Assembly (NCBI RefSeq): GCF_014695385.1
Contig: NZ_JACJOD010000013.1
Span: 496,001-560,000 of the forward strand
DNA from: Trichocoleus sp. FACHB-46
GTDB lineage: Bacteria; Cyanobacteriota; Cyanobacteriia; FACHB-46
Reading direction: 5' to 3'
Length of the DNA stretch: 64,000 bases
Of this stretch, positions 18,200 to 27,243 are shown piece after piece (positions within the stretch are counted from its first letter, which is position 1; each line of letters begins with the position of its first letter). The notes under the pieces were generated by a model, which did not search any database, had not been told where the DNA came from, and saw only the letters and a program-made list of their open reading frames with translations. The position numbers were made by a program, and so were the translations under genes.

Positions 18200-19381
18200 A
18201 TGGATTTGCTAGAGTACCAAGCGAAGGAATTATTTCGGGAGATGGGCATCCCTGTGCTGTCCTCCCAACGGATTGACCACCCCAAGGATCTGAAGGGCCT
18301 GAAAATTCCTTATCCTGTTGTGCTCAAGTCGCAAGTGCGGGCTGGCGGACGGGGCAAAGCTGGGGGCATCAAGTTCGTGGAAAACACCATTGATGCGATC
18401 GCGGCGGCTCAGACCATCTTTAACCTGCCAATCATGGGGGAATACCCTGAAGTTCTGCTGGCCGAAGCTAAATATGACGCTAATCAAGAATTTTATCTAG
18501 CAGTCGCCATTGATCCCTCCGCTCGCCGTCCGGTGCTGCTGGGCTCTCAGCATGGCGGGGTGCAACTGGAAGCATCCCTGGAGAAAATGCAGCAGGTGAT
18601 GGTCGATCAAGAATTCTCGCCGTTCTATGCTCGTCGCTTAGCGCTGAAGATGGGACTCCAGGGAGCACTGATTCAATCAATTAGTGCCGTAGTCGAGAAA
18701 ATGTACCGGCTGTTTGTCCAGAAAGATTTAGATTTGGTAGAAATCAATCCGTTGGGAATCAGCATTAAAGGCGAGGTCATGGCCCTAGATGGCAAAGTCA
18801 CGGCCAATGATGATGCTCTGCATCGCCATCCCGATCTAGCTCAGCTAGCCGTCAAACGCAGTCAGCGCATGAAGGAGACAGCGGCGCAGTCAGCGGGCCA
18901 GTACCGTCGCTTTGCCAAGCTGCCTTTCTTGATCGAGATGGAGGGTAATATTGGCATTCTCTGCAATGGCGCAGGTCTGACCATGACGACTCTAGACTTG
19001 GTGCATCAAGCGGGAGGTAAGCCCGCCAATTTACTCAACATTGGTCGAGATTTCTATAGCGATCGCATGCCCGCCGCTTTGCCAGAACGCATCGAGCAAG
19101 GATTAGAGCTGATCCTCCGAGACAAAAGCGCCAGAGTAGTTTTGGTCAATCTACTAGGCAATATTGTTTCCTGTGACGAAATTGCTCAAACCATCACGAC
19201 CTACATGCAAAATAAAAACTGGGCGGGGCGGATACCACGGTTGATTGTGCGCTTGGTTGGGCCAGATTTTGAAACTGCGAAAGAACGATTGGCCGCTCAA
19301 CAAATTACCCTCACAGAGAGCCTAGACGAGGCGATCGCTCAGGTCGTCTCCTCATCTAGGTCTAATGCTAAACAAGCCTAA
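18200..19381 (+). CDS. sucC: Succinyl-CoA ligase (ADP-forming) beta subunit
   Basis: The beta subunit binds nucleotide through an ATP-grasp domain and, with SucD, interconverts succinyl-CoA and succinate with formation of ATP. The 393-residue sequence opens with MDLLEYQAKELFREMGIP and has VLKSQVRAGGRGKAGG (nucleotide loop), LVEINPLGI and VMALDGKVTANDDA (metal and ATP site), and GNIGILCNGAGLTMTTLD in the C-terminal CoA-ligase-like domain. All are typical of SucC; length matches the family. sucD follows 127 bp downstream on the same strand. In cyanobacteria this pair works in the modified TCA cycle, which uses a 2-oxoglutarate bypass instead of the classical dehydrogenase. Confidence 0.95.
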   Translation: MDLLEYQAKELFREMGIPVLSSQRIDHPKDLKGLKIPYPVVLKSQVRAGGRGKAGGIKFVENTIDAIAAAQTIFNLPIMGEYPEVLLAEAKYDANQEFYLAVAIDPSARRPVLLGSQHGGVQLEASLEKMQQVMVDQEFSPFYARRLALKMGLQGALIQSISAVVEKMYRLFVQKDLDLVEINPLGISIKGEVMALDGKVTANDDALHRHPDLAQLAVKRSQRMKETAAQSAGQYRRFAKLPFLIEMEGNIGILCNGAGLTMTTLDLVHQAGGKPANLLNIGRDFYSDRMPAALPERIEQGLELILRDKSARVVLVNLLGNIVSCDEIAQTITTYMQNKNWAGRIPRLIVRLVGPDFETAKERLAAQQITLTESLDEAIAQVVSSSRSNAKQA

Positions 19382-19508
19382 GCTCCCTTTAACCAATTGG
19401 TAATTGGATGTCACTACTGGTCTTCTGACCCCATACAATCAAAGTAGATCAGCACTTGGAGCAGGTGCTATATCTGGGGATCAGCTTCGTTTCAGTAGGT
19501 AGAAAGAT

Positions 19509-20399
19509 ATGAACTTTAATCCAGACAGCAAAGTCCTGGTTCAAGGCATTACAGAACCACTGGGCAAGCTATACACCCCTCTGATGAAGGCTTACGGCAC
19601 CAACATTGTGGCGGGAATCAGCCCTGGCTATGGCGGACAGCAGCTTGAGGACATCCCCATTTTTAATATGGTGGAGCAGGCGCTACCCACAGTCGGACCA
19701 GTCGATACCACCATTTTGTTTGTCTCGCCCTATCTCATCCTAGACGCAGCTCTAGAAGCGATCGCTGCTGGCATTCGACAGATCATTATTGTGACTGAGG
19801 GGATGCCACCCTTAGATATGGTGCATTTGACTCGCAAGGCAGAAGCGACAGACACTCTGATTGTTGGCCCGAATTGCCCTGGCATTATCGTACCGGGGCA
19901 GAATGTGTTGCTGGGAACTCACCCAGCGGAATTCTACACCCCTGGGCCAGTCGGTCTGATTAGTCGCAGCGGCACGCTCACTTATGAAATTGCCTTAGAA
20001 CTCACACGCTCAGGCTTAGGGCAATCCATTGGCGTGGGTATTGGAGGAGATAGCATTGTCGGCTCCTCGTTCCCCCAATGGTTGCAAAGCTTGGACGAGG
20101 ACGACACGACCGAAGTCATTGTCTTGGTGGGAGAGATTGGGGGAGACAGCGAGGAAGTTGCCGCTCGTTATATTGCGGAAGTGATTGACAAACCAGTGAT
20201 TGCTTACCTTGCGGGCCGCACCGTTCCTAAGGGCAAACACATGGGACATGCGGGAGCGATTATTGCAGCCCAAGTAGCTGAGTTGGGCACCGAAATCGGG
20301 ACGGCTGAGAGTAAGATTGCCGCCTTTAAGCGGGCCAATATTCCTGTTGCAGAGCGCCCTTCTCAAATTCCAGCTTTGGTAAAAAAGGCGCTCCACTAG
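19509..20399 (+). CDS. sucD: Succinyl-CoA ligase alpha subunit
   Basis: The alpha subunit carries the CoA site and the histidine that is phosphorylated during catalysis. The 296-residue protein begins with the CoA-binding domain (SKVLVQGITEPLGKLYTPLMKAYGTNIVAG), has GPNCPGIIVPG and SRSGTLTYEIA, and then VAYLAGRTVPKGKHMGHAGAI-type sequence with the active His247. The usual first-domain motif is TxxxGxQG; here it reads TEPLGK, a modest variation. Ends 12 bp from the convergent ABC permease gene. A weak spacer palindrome (CCAATTGG near 19394) lies between sucC and sucD but no terminator is evident, so the two are probably one transcript. Confidence 0.93.
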   Translation: MNFNPDSKVLVQGITEPLGKLYTPLMKAYGTNIVAGISPGYGGQQLEDIPIFNMVEQALPTVGPVDTTILFVSPYLILDAALEAIAAGIRQIIIVTEGMPPLDMVHLTRKAEATDTLIVGPNCPGIIVPGQNVLLGTHPAEFYTPGPVGLISRSGTLTYEIALELTRSGLGQSIGVGIGGDSIVGSSFPQWLQSLDEDDTTEVIVLVGEIGGDSEEVAARYIAEVIDKPVIAYLAGRTVPKGKHMGHAGAIIAAQVAELGTEIGTAESKIAAFKRANIPVAERPSQIPALVKKALH

Positions 20400-20411
20400 G
20401 GATAGTTTTAG

Positions 20412-22163
20412 TTAGGTTCTCCCAGACAAGTGGGGGCGATCCAGAGGGCGATCGCTCAGTAAAGCCTTGGAAGCCGACTCCCCAATCTGCCGCACTTGCC
20501 GCGTCAAGTTCAAACTCAATAAGCTCACAATGCTTAACTGGCCTAGCCAACTCAGCACGATTTCATGACTGGCAGCCTCACGGATAGCAGCAAAGGGAAC
20601 CGCTGAGAACAGCCACAGCCCAGCCGCTTTGTCAGGACCGAGTGACAAAATGGCAAAGACTAGAATTGGTAATACTACGGCTGCACTCACTGACCCAAAA
20701 GCCCAGAAACCCCGCTTGGGACTAGGCAGGAGTAGTAAGACTTGTGCTAGCACTGCGTAGACGGCCAGCACGCTAAAACCCAGCACTAGTCCTGCAATCG
20801 CTCGTTCTCGGGTTGCGACCGGAGGCCAAGAAAGCACCCAAAGCAGCAGCATGATAGAGGCAATGCCTAGATTAGTGGCGATCGCCAATACCGCAGGGCT
20901 TTTTTCATTCCACAGTAAGTCGGCAATCAGAGCCCTAGACCAAAAATGTTTACGACTCGTAGCTCGCTCATGCCGATACCTGGCCCAATCCTGAACTGCT
21001 TGGCGATGGGGCAGCAAAGCAGCGATCAGACCTAGAAAGAACACCAGATTTAGCAATAGGGCGAAATCTAAGTTTTGCGATAGCAAGTGTAGGAAATGCT
21101 GGAATGAAGCTGACTCTTGACCCGCAGGAACAATCTCGTTTGGCATTTGTTCCAGAGATTTCTGAGTCTGTACTGCCAAACCTAAAACCAAAGTTTCAAA
21201 GCAAAGCGTTAGACCATAACTTTGCTGTTTACTGAAAAGCGGAATATTAGCGTTACGAAAGCGGCGACCTAGGGCTTGCCAAGCCCAAAAACTGTAGAAC
21301 CCATAATTTAGCAATGTAAAGCCCAGAGCCGCAAACAAACTGCTACCGACAGGCAAGTGGAACCATTGTAGGTGCTGGAGCCTTTCCTGATACAAAAGGG
21401 ATTTCTCTAAAAGCTCCATAGGCATTATTTGCTCTAATACCAAACCAGGCGTGAGCCCCCTTAGTAAATCGCCCGGAGAGTTGTTAACCCTTTGGCTTAG
21501 AGCACAAACGAGTAAGAACAGTAAACCTCCGCTACCTAACCAAGCTTGAAAACCACCTAACCAAGTTCCTGTCAAGCCAATCAGTAGCGCGACACTATAG
21601 AAACAAACACAGCTAGCTAAGACTGCTCCATAAAATACCATCATTGCAGTTAGGGAAATTCCAGCTGCATTACCCAACCACAGATGTAATGGCACTGCTA
21701 GCAGAGTCGCCCAATACAGCAAAATTGGTACTCCCAGCATCTTACCGACTAGCAGACCGCCCGCCGACTGAGGGGTCAAACGCAGAAAGTTAAGGGTACC
21801 CCGTCGTTCCTCGCGATCGAGATCGCTTACTAGCAGATAAGTCCCCACTACAGGTAGCATCACCATGCCAATCATGCTTAGGGTGATAAAGGCATCCAGG
21901 GACCATAGGGGCCAATCGACTAAAATATGGCCCAAGGTATTAGTCAGGCAACGACGTGCATGATCTGAGCCAACCCCCGTACAGTATTGATGACTAGAAG
22001 TTAGGGTTGGCAGCTGTCCCCACACGTACAGCAGAAAAACTAGTTGTACCCCGACCGAAATCACGATCGCGAGTAGCAGATTGCGGATCGTCAGGCGACC
22101 TTTGATTTCTCGAAAGAGTTGTGGGTTCCAATCCCCCAGACGGTCCAAGCCAACTTGTAGCAT
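20412..22163 (-). CDS. ABC-2 type transporter permease, second copy
   Basis: A 583-residue membrane protein, the third gene of an ABC exporter operon. It begins LDRLGDWNPQLFREIKGRLT, nearly the same as its upstream neighbour, then has about a dozen hydrophobic segments. The cytoplasmic sequence DLDREERRGTLNFLRLTPQS between the early helices is shared by both permeases and is typical of ABC-2 export permeases, where it contacts the ATPase. The two genes clearly arose by duplication and probably form a heterodimer. Substrate cannot be told. Starts 61 bp after the stop of the upstream permease gene. Confidence 0.8.
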   Translation of the reverse strand: MLQVGLDRLGDWNPQLFREIKGRLTIRNLLLAIVISVGVQLVFLLYVWGQLPTLTSSHQYCTGVGSDHARRCLTNTLGHILVDWPLWSLDAFITLSMIGMVMLPVVGTYLLVSDLDREERRGTLNFLRLTPQSAGGLLVGKMLGVPILLYWATLLAVPLHLWLGNAAGISLTAMMVFYGAVLASCVCFYSVALLIGLTGTWLGGFQAWLGSGGLLFLLVCALSQRVNNSPGDLLRGLTPGLVLEQIMPMELLEKSLLYQERLQHLQWFHLPVGSSLFAALGFTLLNYGFYSFWAWQALGRRFRNANIPLFSKQQSYGLTLCFETLVLGLAVQTQKSLEQMPNEIVPAGQESASFQHFLHLLSQNLDFALLLNLVFFLGLIAALLPHRQAVQDWARYRHERATSRKHFWSRALIADLLWNEKSPAVLAIATNLGIASIMLLLWVLSWPPVATRERAIAGLVLGFSVLAVYAVLAQVLLLLPSPKRGFWAFGSVSAAVVLPILVFAILSLGPDKAAGLWLFSAVPFAAIREAASHEIVLSWLGQLSIVSLLSLNLTRQVRQIGESASKALLSDRPLDRPHLSGRT

Positions 22164-22224
22164 GGCGATTTCTCCTGGTAATGATTTTGGTCATCAAGGC
22201 TCAGTCATTAGTGAAGGGCGATCG

Positions 22225-23790
22225 CTAATCTGCACCTCGCGGTCTCGCCCGGAAAGCGGTATCTCTTCCAGGGAGCAAAGCTTTTGTTTCAGAGGCACCC
22301 AGTTCTGTCAGTTTTTGCGTGAAGCGGAAGGTCAGCAGCCCCAGCAAACCCAACTGTCCTAACAAACTCAAGGCGATCGCGGTTGCAGAAACATCGTCTA
22401 AGACCAGCCAGAGCAAAGGGGAAAAGAGCATCAGTTCTTTGGCGTGGGTGGGCTCTCCTTGAGCGGCCAAAACCAAGAGCAGTGGTGGCAATAAAGCAAC
22501 TCCGCCAATGGCTACTGCAACTTGCAACGTATGTTGCCGTGACTTGGCTAAAGTGGCAAACTGGGCGATCGCGACGTAGATTGCTAGCAAGGTAAAGCTA
22601 AGGAGCAAGCCTGCCAACAATCGCAGTTTTTGTGCCTCGCCAGACGCCAAAAAGACCCAAGTCCCCAAGATTGCCGCCACAAGGCCGAAGTTGAGCAACA
22701 TCGCCACCAGCACAGGGCTTTTGTCACCCCCAATCAAATCTGAGATCAGAGAACGTTGTCTTGCCCCAGAAGCCATGTCAGTCATGGCGTGGCGATAGCG
22801 AGCCCAATCTAGCAAGGCTTGCCGCTGAGGTGAGAGGAGGAGCATTAATACTCCAAACCAAATCAGGTTGACCAGGCTGAAGCAGAGTAGAACGCTAAAC
22901 CAGTCAGATGTAGCGTTCAAGGAAACGGAACTTTGAACCAAAAAACCTAGCAGCAACAGCTCTACATGAGCGGTCATTAAGTAGCTGTAGCGCTTACTCA
23001 GCAAAGCCGACGTAGGAGAACGAAAACAGCGGTTGAGGATATGCCAAATCCAGTAAATCCCTAAGCCAGCATTAAGCAAGGTAAAGCTATGGGCGATCGC
23101 TGGACTGCCTCCAATCGGCAAAAAGAACCATTGCAAATCATTAACACCCCCTGTATCCAGCCCTGACAGCCAGACACTCCAGACGGTGAGCTGATTCCAA
23201 TTCATGTAAATCGGCAAAAAGGCTAGCCCTACCAACAAGGCGGTTACCAGAGCGGAAGTACTGCCCAAGGAGTTCGTCTGTCCTGCCGAAAATCGTCCGA
23301 CAAAGGCAGACAACAGCGCCAAGCTAAAGATGAAAGCGCAAGCGACCCCTAAAAGACCATAGAAACTAACCAGAAAGCTGAGAGACACGTTGGCCGCTAA
23401 GGTAGACCAAATATGCATCGGTACTAGCAATGCTGCACCGAGGTACACCAGAACGGGTACTCCCAGCAACTTGCCTAGCAGAATACTCTGGCTAGTTTGC
23501 GGACTTAAGCGAATAAAATTCAACGTGCCTCGTCGTTCTTCTTGCTCTAAATCGGTCATCAGCAAGACAGTACCCAGGACAAATAGCATCATGGGTAGCA
23601 GCCAATTGAGAATACGGAAGACAGGAACAGGATCGCTCCCACTCTCAAACACCAAACTCCCTAGCAAGAACTGCAATAGTAGAGCTGCCAAAGTGACTAA
23701 GAAAGCGCTTTGCCGCGTTAAACGGCCTTTCAGTTCTCGAAACAGTTGTGGATTCCAATCCCCCACCCGATCCAACCATTGAGCGGTCAT
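22225..23790 (-). CDS. ABC-2 type transporter permease, first copy
   Basis: A 521-residue membrane protein paralogous to the permease at 20412-22163. Shared features: WLDRVGDWNPQLFRELKGRLT at the N-terminus, a second helix pair enclosing DLEQEERRGTLNFIRLSPQ, and about twelve hydrophobic segments with a long middle cytoplasmic loop (RQALLDWARYRHAM). ATG 23790 is chosen because AAAGGAGG lies about ten bases upstream; a start seven codons earlier would place the ribosome site inside the gene. Lies between the ATPase gene (101 bp upstream) and the second permease, all one operon. Confidence 0.82.
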   Translation of the reverse strand: MTAQWLDRVGDWNPQLFRELKGRLTRQSAFLVTLAALLLQFLLGSLVFESGSDPVPVFRILNWLLPMMLFVLGTVLLMTDLEQEERRGTLNFIRLSPQTSQSILLGKLLGVPVLVYLGAALLVPMHIWSTLAANVSLSFLVSFYGLLGVACAFIFSLALLSAFVGRFSAGQTNSLGSTSALVTALLVGLAFLPIYMNWNQLTVWSVWLSGLDTGGVNDLQWFFLPIGGSPAIAHSFTLLNAGLGIYWIWHILNRCFRSPTSALLSKRYSYLMTAHVELLLLGFLVQSSVSLNATSDWFSVLLCFSLVNLIWFGVLMLLLSPQRQALLDWARYRHAMTDMASGARQRSLISDLIGGDKSPVLVAMLLNFGLVAAILGTWVFLASGEAQKLRLLAGLLLSFTLLAIYVAIAQFATLAKSRQHTLQVAVAIGGVALLPPLLLVLAAQGEPTHAKELMLFSPLLWLVLDDVSATAIALSLLGQLGLLGLLTFRFTQKLTELGASETKALLPGRDTAFRARPRGAD

Positions 23791-23830
23791 TAATCCCTGT
23801 CCTCCTTTCATCTCTTTTCTTCCTCCTACC

Positions 23831-23884
23831 CTGCGGGAACGCCAAAGGCGTATATCCTACGCTTCGCGAATGGCAAAGCCGAAC
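23831..23884. repeat. Short palindrome-rich repeat-like sequence
   Basis: A GC-rich stretch between the ABC ATPase and permease genes holds two small palindromes, ACGCC-AAA-GGCGT (23839-23851) and TTCGCGAA, in a context that looks like the short interspersed palindromic repeats common in cyanobacterial intergenic DNA. Only this copy is seen in the window, so repeat status is inferred from resemblance. Confidence 0.4.
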
Positions 23885-23891
23885 ATCCTTT

Positions 23892-24842
23892 CTAAGACGC
23901 TTGCTTGTGTCCCAATTTGAGGAAAATCGTTTCTAGGTCTTCCTGTGTGCAATGAAATTCGGTGAGGGGAATTCCGGCGGCGACCAGTGATCGCAACAGC
24001 ACAGCACTCTCTTCAGCCCCACCCGAAAACTGCACCCGTACTTGCTGAGTTCCGGGTACGATTTCGTAACCTTCTACCGAGGAGTGATTTCTCAACTCCG
24101 CCTGCAACGCATCTAAACTGCCCAGCGTCGCTACCACAATTTGCTGCCGACTGAGGCGACGATATAGGTCTTTGAGAGAAGCGCTTTCGACCAAATAGCC
24201 CAGCTCCATGATGCCGACCGAGGTGCAAAGCTCGGCCAAGTCGCTGAGGACGTGTGACGAAATCAAAATTGTCATACCCGCTTCGCGCAAAACCTTGATA
24301 ATTTCGCGAAACTGCATCCGGGCGATCGGGTCGAGACCTGATACAGGTTCATCCAAGAGCAGCAGAATTGGCTCATGAATAATCGTGCGAGCGAGACTGA
24401 GCCGCTGTTTCATGCCACGCGATAGGGTAGCGATCGCACTATTTCTTTTGTGGCTCAGTTGCACCAGTTCCAGCACATCTCGCAAACGCCGAGTCCGCCG
24501 GGGTTCCTGTAAGCGGTAGAGCCGCGCAAAGTAGTCTAGGTAGTCCCAAACAGTGAGGTCATCGTAGAGAGGAAAGTCGTCGGGTAAGTAACCCAGCCTT
24601 CGCTTCAGATTGGGGTTGCTGTGGTCTCGCAACAAGCGATCGCCGTTGATAAAAATTTCGCCTGTGGTTGGTTCTTCTGCCGCCGCCAACATGCGAATTA
24701 ACGTAGTTTTTCCCGCCCCATTGGGGCCAATTAGCCCGTAAACTTCCCCCGTTGCAATTTCTAAATCTAAATCGTGAACCGCAAGGTGACGGTCGAACTG
24801 CTTAGTCAGCCCACGAGTTCGAACTGCTAATTCTTTTGCCAT
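23892..24842 (-). CDS. ABC transporter ATP-binding protein (ABC-2 exporter)
   Basis: A 316-residue ATPase that would power the two permeases encoded downstream. Visible motifs: Walker A GPNGAGKTT, signature LSRGMKQRL, Walker B ILLLLDEPVSGLDP and the H-loop SSHVLS. The sequence DFPLYDDLTVWDYLDYFARLY and the C-terminal domain after the ATPase core place it with the CcmA/NatA/GldA group of exporter ATPases. ATG 24842 is preferred over an upstream TTG at 24863. It is first in an operon reading leftwards. Substrates of related systems include drugs, polysaccharides and lipids, so none is assigned. Confidence 0.88.
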   Translation of the reverse strand: MAKELAVRTRGLTKQFDRHLAVHDLDLEIATGEVYGLIGPNGAGKTTLIRMLAAAEEPTTGEIFINGDRLLRDHSNPNLKRRLGYLPDDFPLYDDLTVWDYLDYFARLYRLQEPRRTRRLRDVLELVQLSHKRNSAIATLSRGMKQRLSLARTIIHEPILLLLDEPVSGLDPIARMQFREIIKVLREAGMTILISSHVLSDLAELCTSVGIMELGYLVESASLKDLYRRLSRQQIVVATLGSLDALQAELRNHSSVEGYEIVPGTQQVRVQFSGGAEESAVLLRSLVAAGIPLTEFHCTQEDLETIFLKLGHKQAS

Positions 24843-25004
24843 AGGTGCTGAGGAGCGATGCAAGTTAACAGCAAGGCTAGCCTTTCACCGATTGCTTTGG
24901 CATCTGGTTTATAGAATTGAAACAACTGGCACAATCAGCTTCTTCGTAGTGCCTAATAGCAACGTTATTTCTATGTTTAAAAAATATTCAGTTGCGATCA
25001 CAAA

Positions 25005-26252
25005 TCAGGTGGATGCAGGAGCGACTGGCACTGCCTCTAAATGAGGTTGCTCGACTGAACCATCCTTAAGGGCTTCGCGAAATTCACGCCAATCTCTCTC
25101 CACCTGCTGACTGTAATGTTGGGCATAGTCCAGCGCTGTGGCTTGCCAAGTTGCTTGTTGGGCAAAGTCGATCAGCTCATCCGCGATCGCTGAACCCTGC
25201 CGCCCGCCGCTGCGCAACTGCGCCCAAGCAACCACCTCGCCCATCGTCGCGATCACCTTTTCTAAACGCTTCAGTCTGCCGCGATTGGCTTCTAGGTTGA
25301 CTCGACTTTCAAAAGGTTGCAGTTCAGTCAAGACAAAGGATTTATTGTCCTGAGTCACCGCTTTGAGCAGAGCAGGCGGACAAGCCTGAACTCGTTTGTG
25401 AACAGCCACGATCCGCTCTGCTTCGTTGGGCCATTGCGGTTGAGCCACTGTCAGGTAAGGTTGCAAGGCGGAGGAGTGAGCTTGCTTGAGATCGAGCAGG
25501 TAGTTGCCGTTAGGCGAGCCATGCCCCACCACTAGCAAGATGTAGCGCTCAATCCCCAAGCTGCCAGTGCCCGCTGCTCGCTGAGCCACATCCAGCAGCT
25601 TAAAAAACTTAGGTTTGGTTTGCTGCGCTCTAAATTTCTCAATCAAAGCGGTGATTTTTTTGCGCTCAGCAGCTTCAATTGGCAAGGCTCGTTTACCATC
25701 TAAGCGAATGCGACGAGTGTTGCCCTTGATCTCAGTCCGGTTGTTCAAAAAATCTGGACGTTGGCGCTGTTTGAGCTGACTCAAGAGTTCTTGGACTAAG
25801 CCAGTGGCGGTGCTGCGTTCAATCCAGCCTGCTTTGCCTGTCGCAAGAGCCTGCTTGTAGTGGGTGAGAAAAGATTGAGCCAAGGCGATCGCGTCTGTGT
25901 ACCCTAAACCTAGGGTGTTGGCTCCGACAAAAATGCTAGTGAGAAAACGAGTAATATCCCAAGTGCAGGGAGCCAGCACGGCTTCATCAAAATCGTTTAG
26001 GTCAAAGTACGTTAAGCGGTTATCACCCTTGAACGTGCCAAAGTTTTCTAGATGTAGATCGCCACAAATCCAACTCAGAGGCGCTTGATTCAAAGCCGAT
26101 GTACTGGGCCAATCTTGATAAAACAGATGGCAAGTTCCGCGCAAAAAGACAAACGGACTGCGTTGCATCGCCTTGTATTTGCGGTGCAGTAGTTGGGGGT
26201 CGCGACCTTGATTAAATTGCTGAATGCGCTCGACTAGGGGGGCACGGGTCAT
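25005..26252 (-). CDS. DUF2252 family protein
   Basis: A 415-residue soluble protein of the DUF2252 family. Diagnostic stretches are the N-terminal MQRSPFVFLRGTCHLFYQDW, then WICGDLHLENFGTF and YFDLNDFDEAVLAPCTWDI, which resemble the catalytic and metal-binding segments of aminoglycoside-phosphotransferase-like kinases (GDLHxxNF and FDxxDFDE). A small-molecule kinase activity is therefore plausible but unproven. ATG 26252 is preferred; a start five codons upstream is possible. It stands alone, 162 bp upstream of the ABC exporter operon start on the same strand with no terminator between, but co-transcription would put it in the wrong order and is not indicated. Confidence 0.8.
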   Translation of the reverse strand: MTRAPLVERIQQFNQGRDPQLLHRKYKAMQRSPFVFLRGTCHLFYQDWPSTSALNQAPLSWICGDLHLENFGTFKGDNRLTYFDLNDFDEAVLAPCTWDITRFLTSIFVGANTLGLGYTDAIALAQSFLTHYKQALATGKAGWIERSTATGLVQELLSQLKQRQRPDFLNNRTEIKGNTRRIRLDGKRALPIEAAERKKITALIEKFRAQQTKPKFFKLLDVAQRAAGTGSLGIERYILLVVGHGSPNGNYLLDLKQAHSSALQPYLTVAQPQWPNEAERIVAVHKRVQACPPALLKAVTQDNKSFVLTELQPFESRVNLEANRGRLKRLEKVIATMGEVVAWAQLRSGGRQGSAIADELIDFAQQATWQATALDYAQHYSQQVERDWREFREALKDGSVEQPHLEAVPVAPAST

Positions 26253-26722
26253 AGGCGATCGCTGCAAGCCATTGCCGTACTTTACAGCGTCATCCTAACA
26301 ACAAATCAGCAGAAATCCTAAAACATTAGGTGGTTCATTGATGGCTGAATTAGCTGGAAAGACTGGCGATTTCAACTGAAACTAATCTCAGGTTCAGATA
26401 GCCACAGCGCTTCATCGGGACTTATGAAACACTCGCATCCTAGACCAATTAGCCTTCCGAGTACTCCAATCGGAACCGCCGAGAGAAATGCGAGTTGAAC
26501 ATGATGGCGGACGAGAGAATTTTCCTGTGTCTCTACAGCAGGCCTGTTGAATCTCTTCATTAATTGCGGCTCTGATCCTTCAAATCCTGTCCTAAGCAGG
26601 TTATCACCCGTGTTTCAACCATTGGCTTATCCCTTACGAAAGAGGGTTAGGCGCAGAATTTTCGATAGGTTGAAGTCGTCATATTTTCGTGGCAAAAAAC
26701 AAATTTTTTAGAGGAGATTGAA
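26253..26722. other. Divergent intergenic region
   Basis: About 470 bp between the DUF2252 gene and the exported CsbD-like gene. A 62-codon minus-strand frame (26372-26560) is not convincing. The 3' end carries a strong AGAGGAGATT ribosome site for the CsbD-like gene. No tRNA or clear hairpin. Confidence 0.45.
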
Positions 26723-27088
26723 GTGAATTTACTTCAGCAAATTCGTCGAGTTCTGACCGCTGTTGTCTTAGGATTGGTGCTGACCTTGGCTAATGTAGCC
26801 TTCGCTCAGCCTAGCTTGGCTGCTTCTAACCAGGGTGGTAATGAAGTAGGCCAAGAAGTAACAGGATTTGTCCAAAGCCTACAGGGCAAAACCCAGGAAA
26901 TTAAAGGCAATTTAACAGGCGATCGCGAAGACCAAATTCGTGGCAAAGTTCGCCAAGCCGAAGGTAACATCCGCCTCAGCCAACCTAATTCTGATGTAGG
27001 GGCTAAAACTCAAAAAGCTGAGCAAGATATCCGCGCTCGTCAAGCTCGTCCTGAATCCGCAGGCAATTTGCACAACGTCGTGCAGTAG
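26723..27088 (+). CDS. Exported CsbD-like small protein
   Basis: A 121-residue protein that starts at GTG 26723, eight bases after GAGGAG. Residues 1-33 form a signal peptide (basic n-region, hydrophobic core VLTAVVLGLVLTLANVAFA, likely cut near AFA or SLA). The mature part contains KTQEIKGNLTGDREDQIRGKVRQAEGN, which resembles the general-stress CsbD domain, where a lysine-rich repeat surrounds LTGD. CsbD proteins are normally cytoplasmic and induced by stress; an exported version is less usual. Function unknown; a stress or envelope role is inference. It has its own terminator at 27116-27157, so it is monocistronic. Confidence 0.7.
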   Translation: MNLLQQIRRVLTAVVLGLVLTLANVAFAQPSLAASNQGGNEVGQEVTGFVQSLQGKTQEIKGNLTGDREDQIRGKVRQAEGNIRLSQPNSDVGAKTQKAEQDIRARQARPESAGNLHNVVQ

Positions 27089-27115
27089 TCGCTAATTCTT
27101 GATTTAACCTTGCCT

Positions 27116-27157
27116 CCCGTAAAGACTAGTGTTGACCCTAGTTTTTGCGGGTTTTCT
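27116..27157 (+). terminator. Rho-independent terminator of the CsbD-like gene
   Basis: A 14-bp stem with two G-T pairs (27116-27129 with 27138-27151), eight-base loop, followed by TTTTCTGTTT. It sits 27 bp past the stop codon. Confidence 0.8.
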
Positions 27158-27243
27158 GTTTGGGTGCAGCCTACTGGTTGGTGCCCTTGCCAGGTATGAT
27201 AAATACCCTGTGAGTACTTCCACCGTTCCCTTTGAGTTGACTT

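Noticed and set aside
26372-26560. 62-codon minus-strand frame in the DUF2252/CsbD-like gap
   Set aside because: Short, no ribosome site, no family resemblance.
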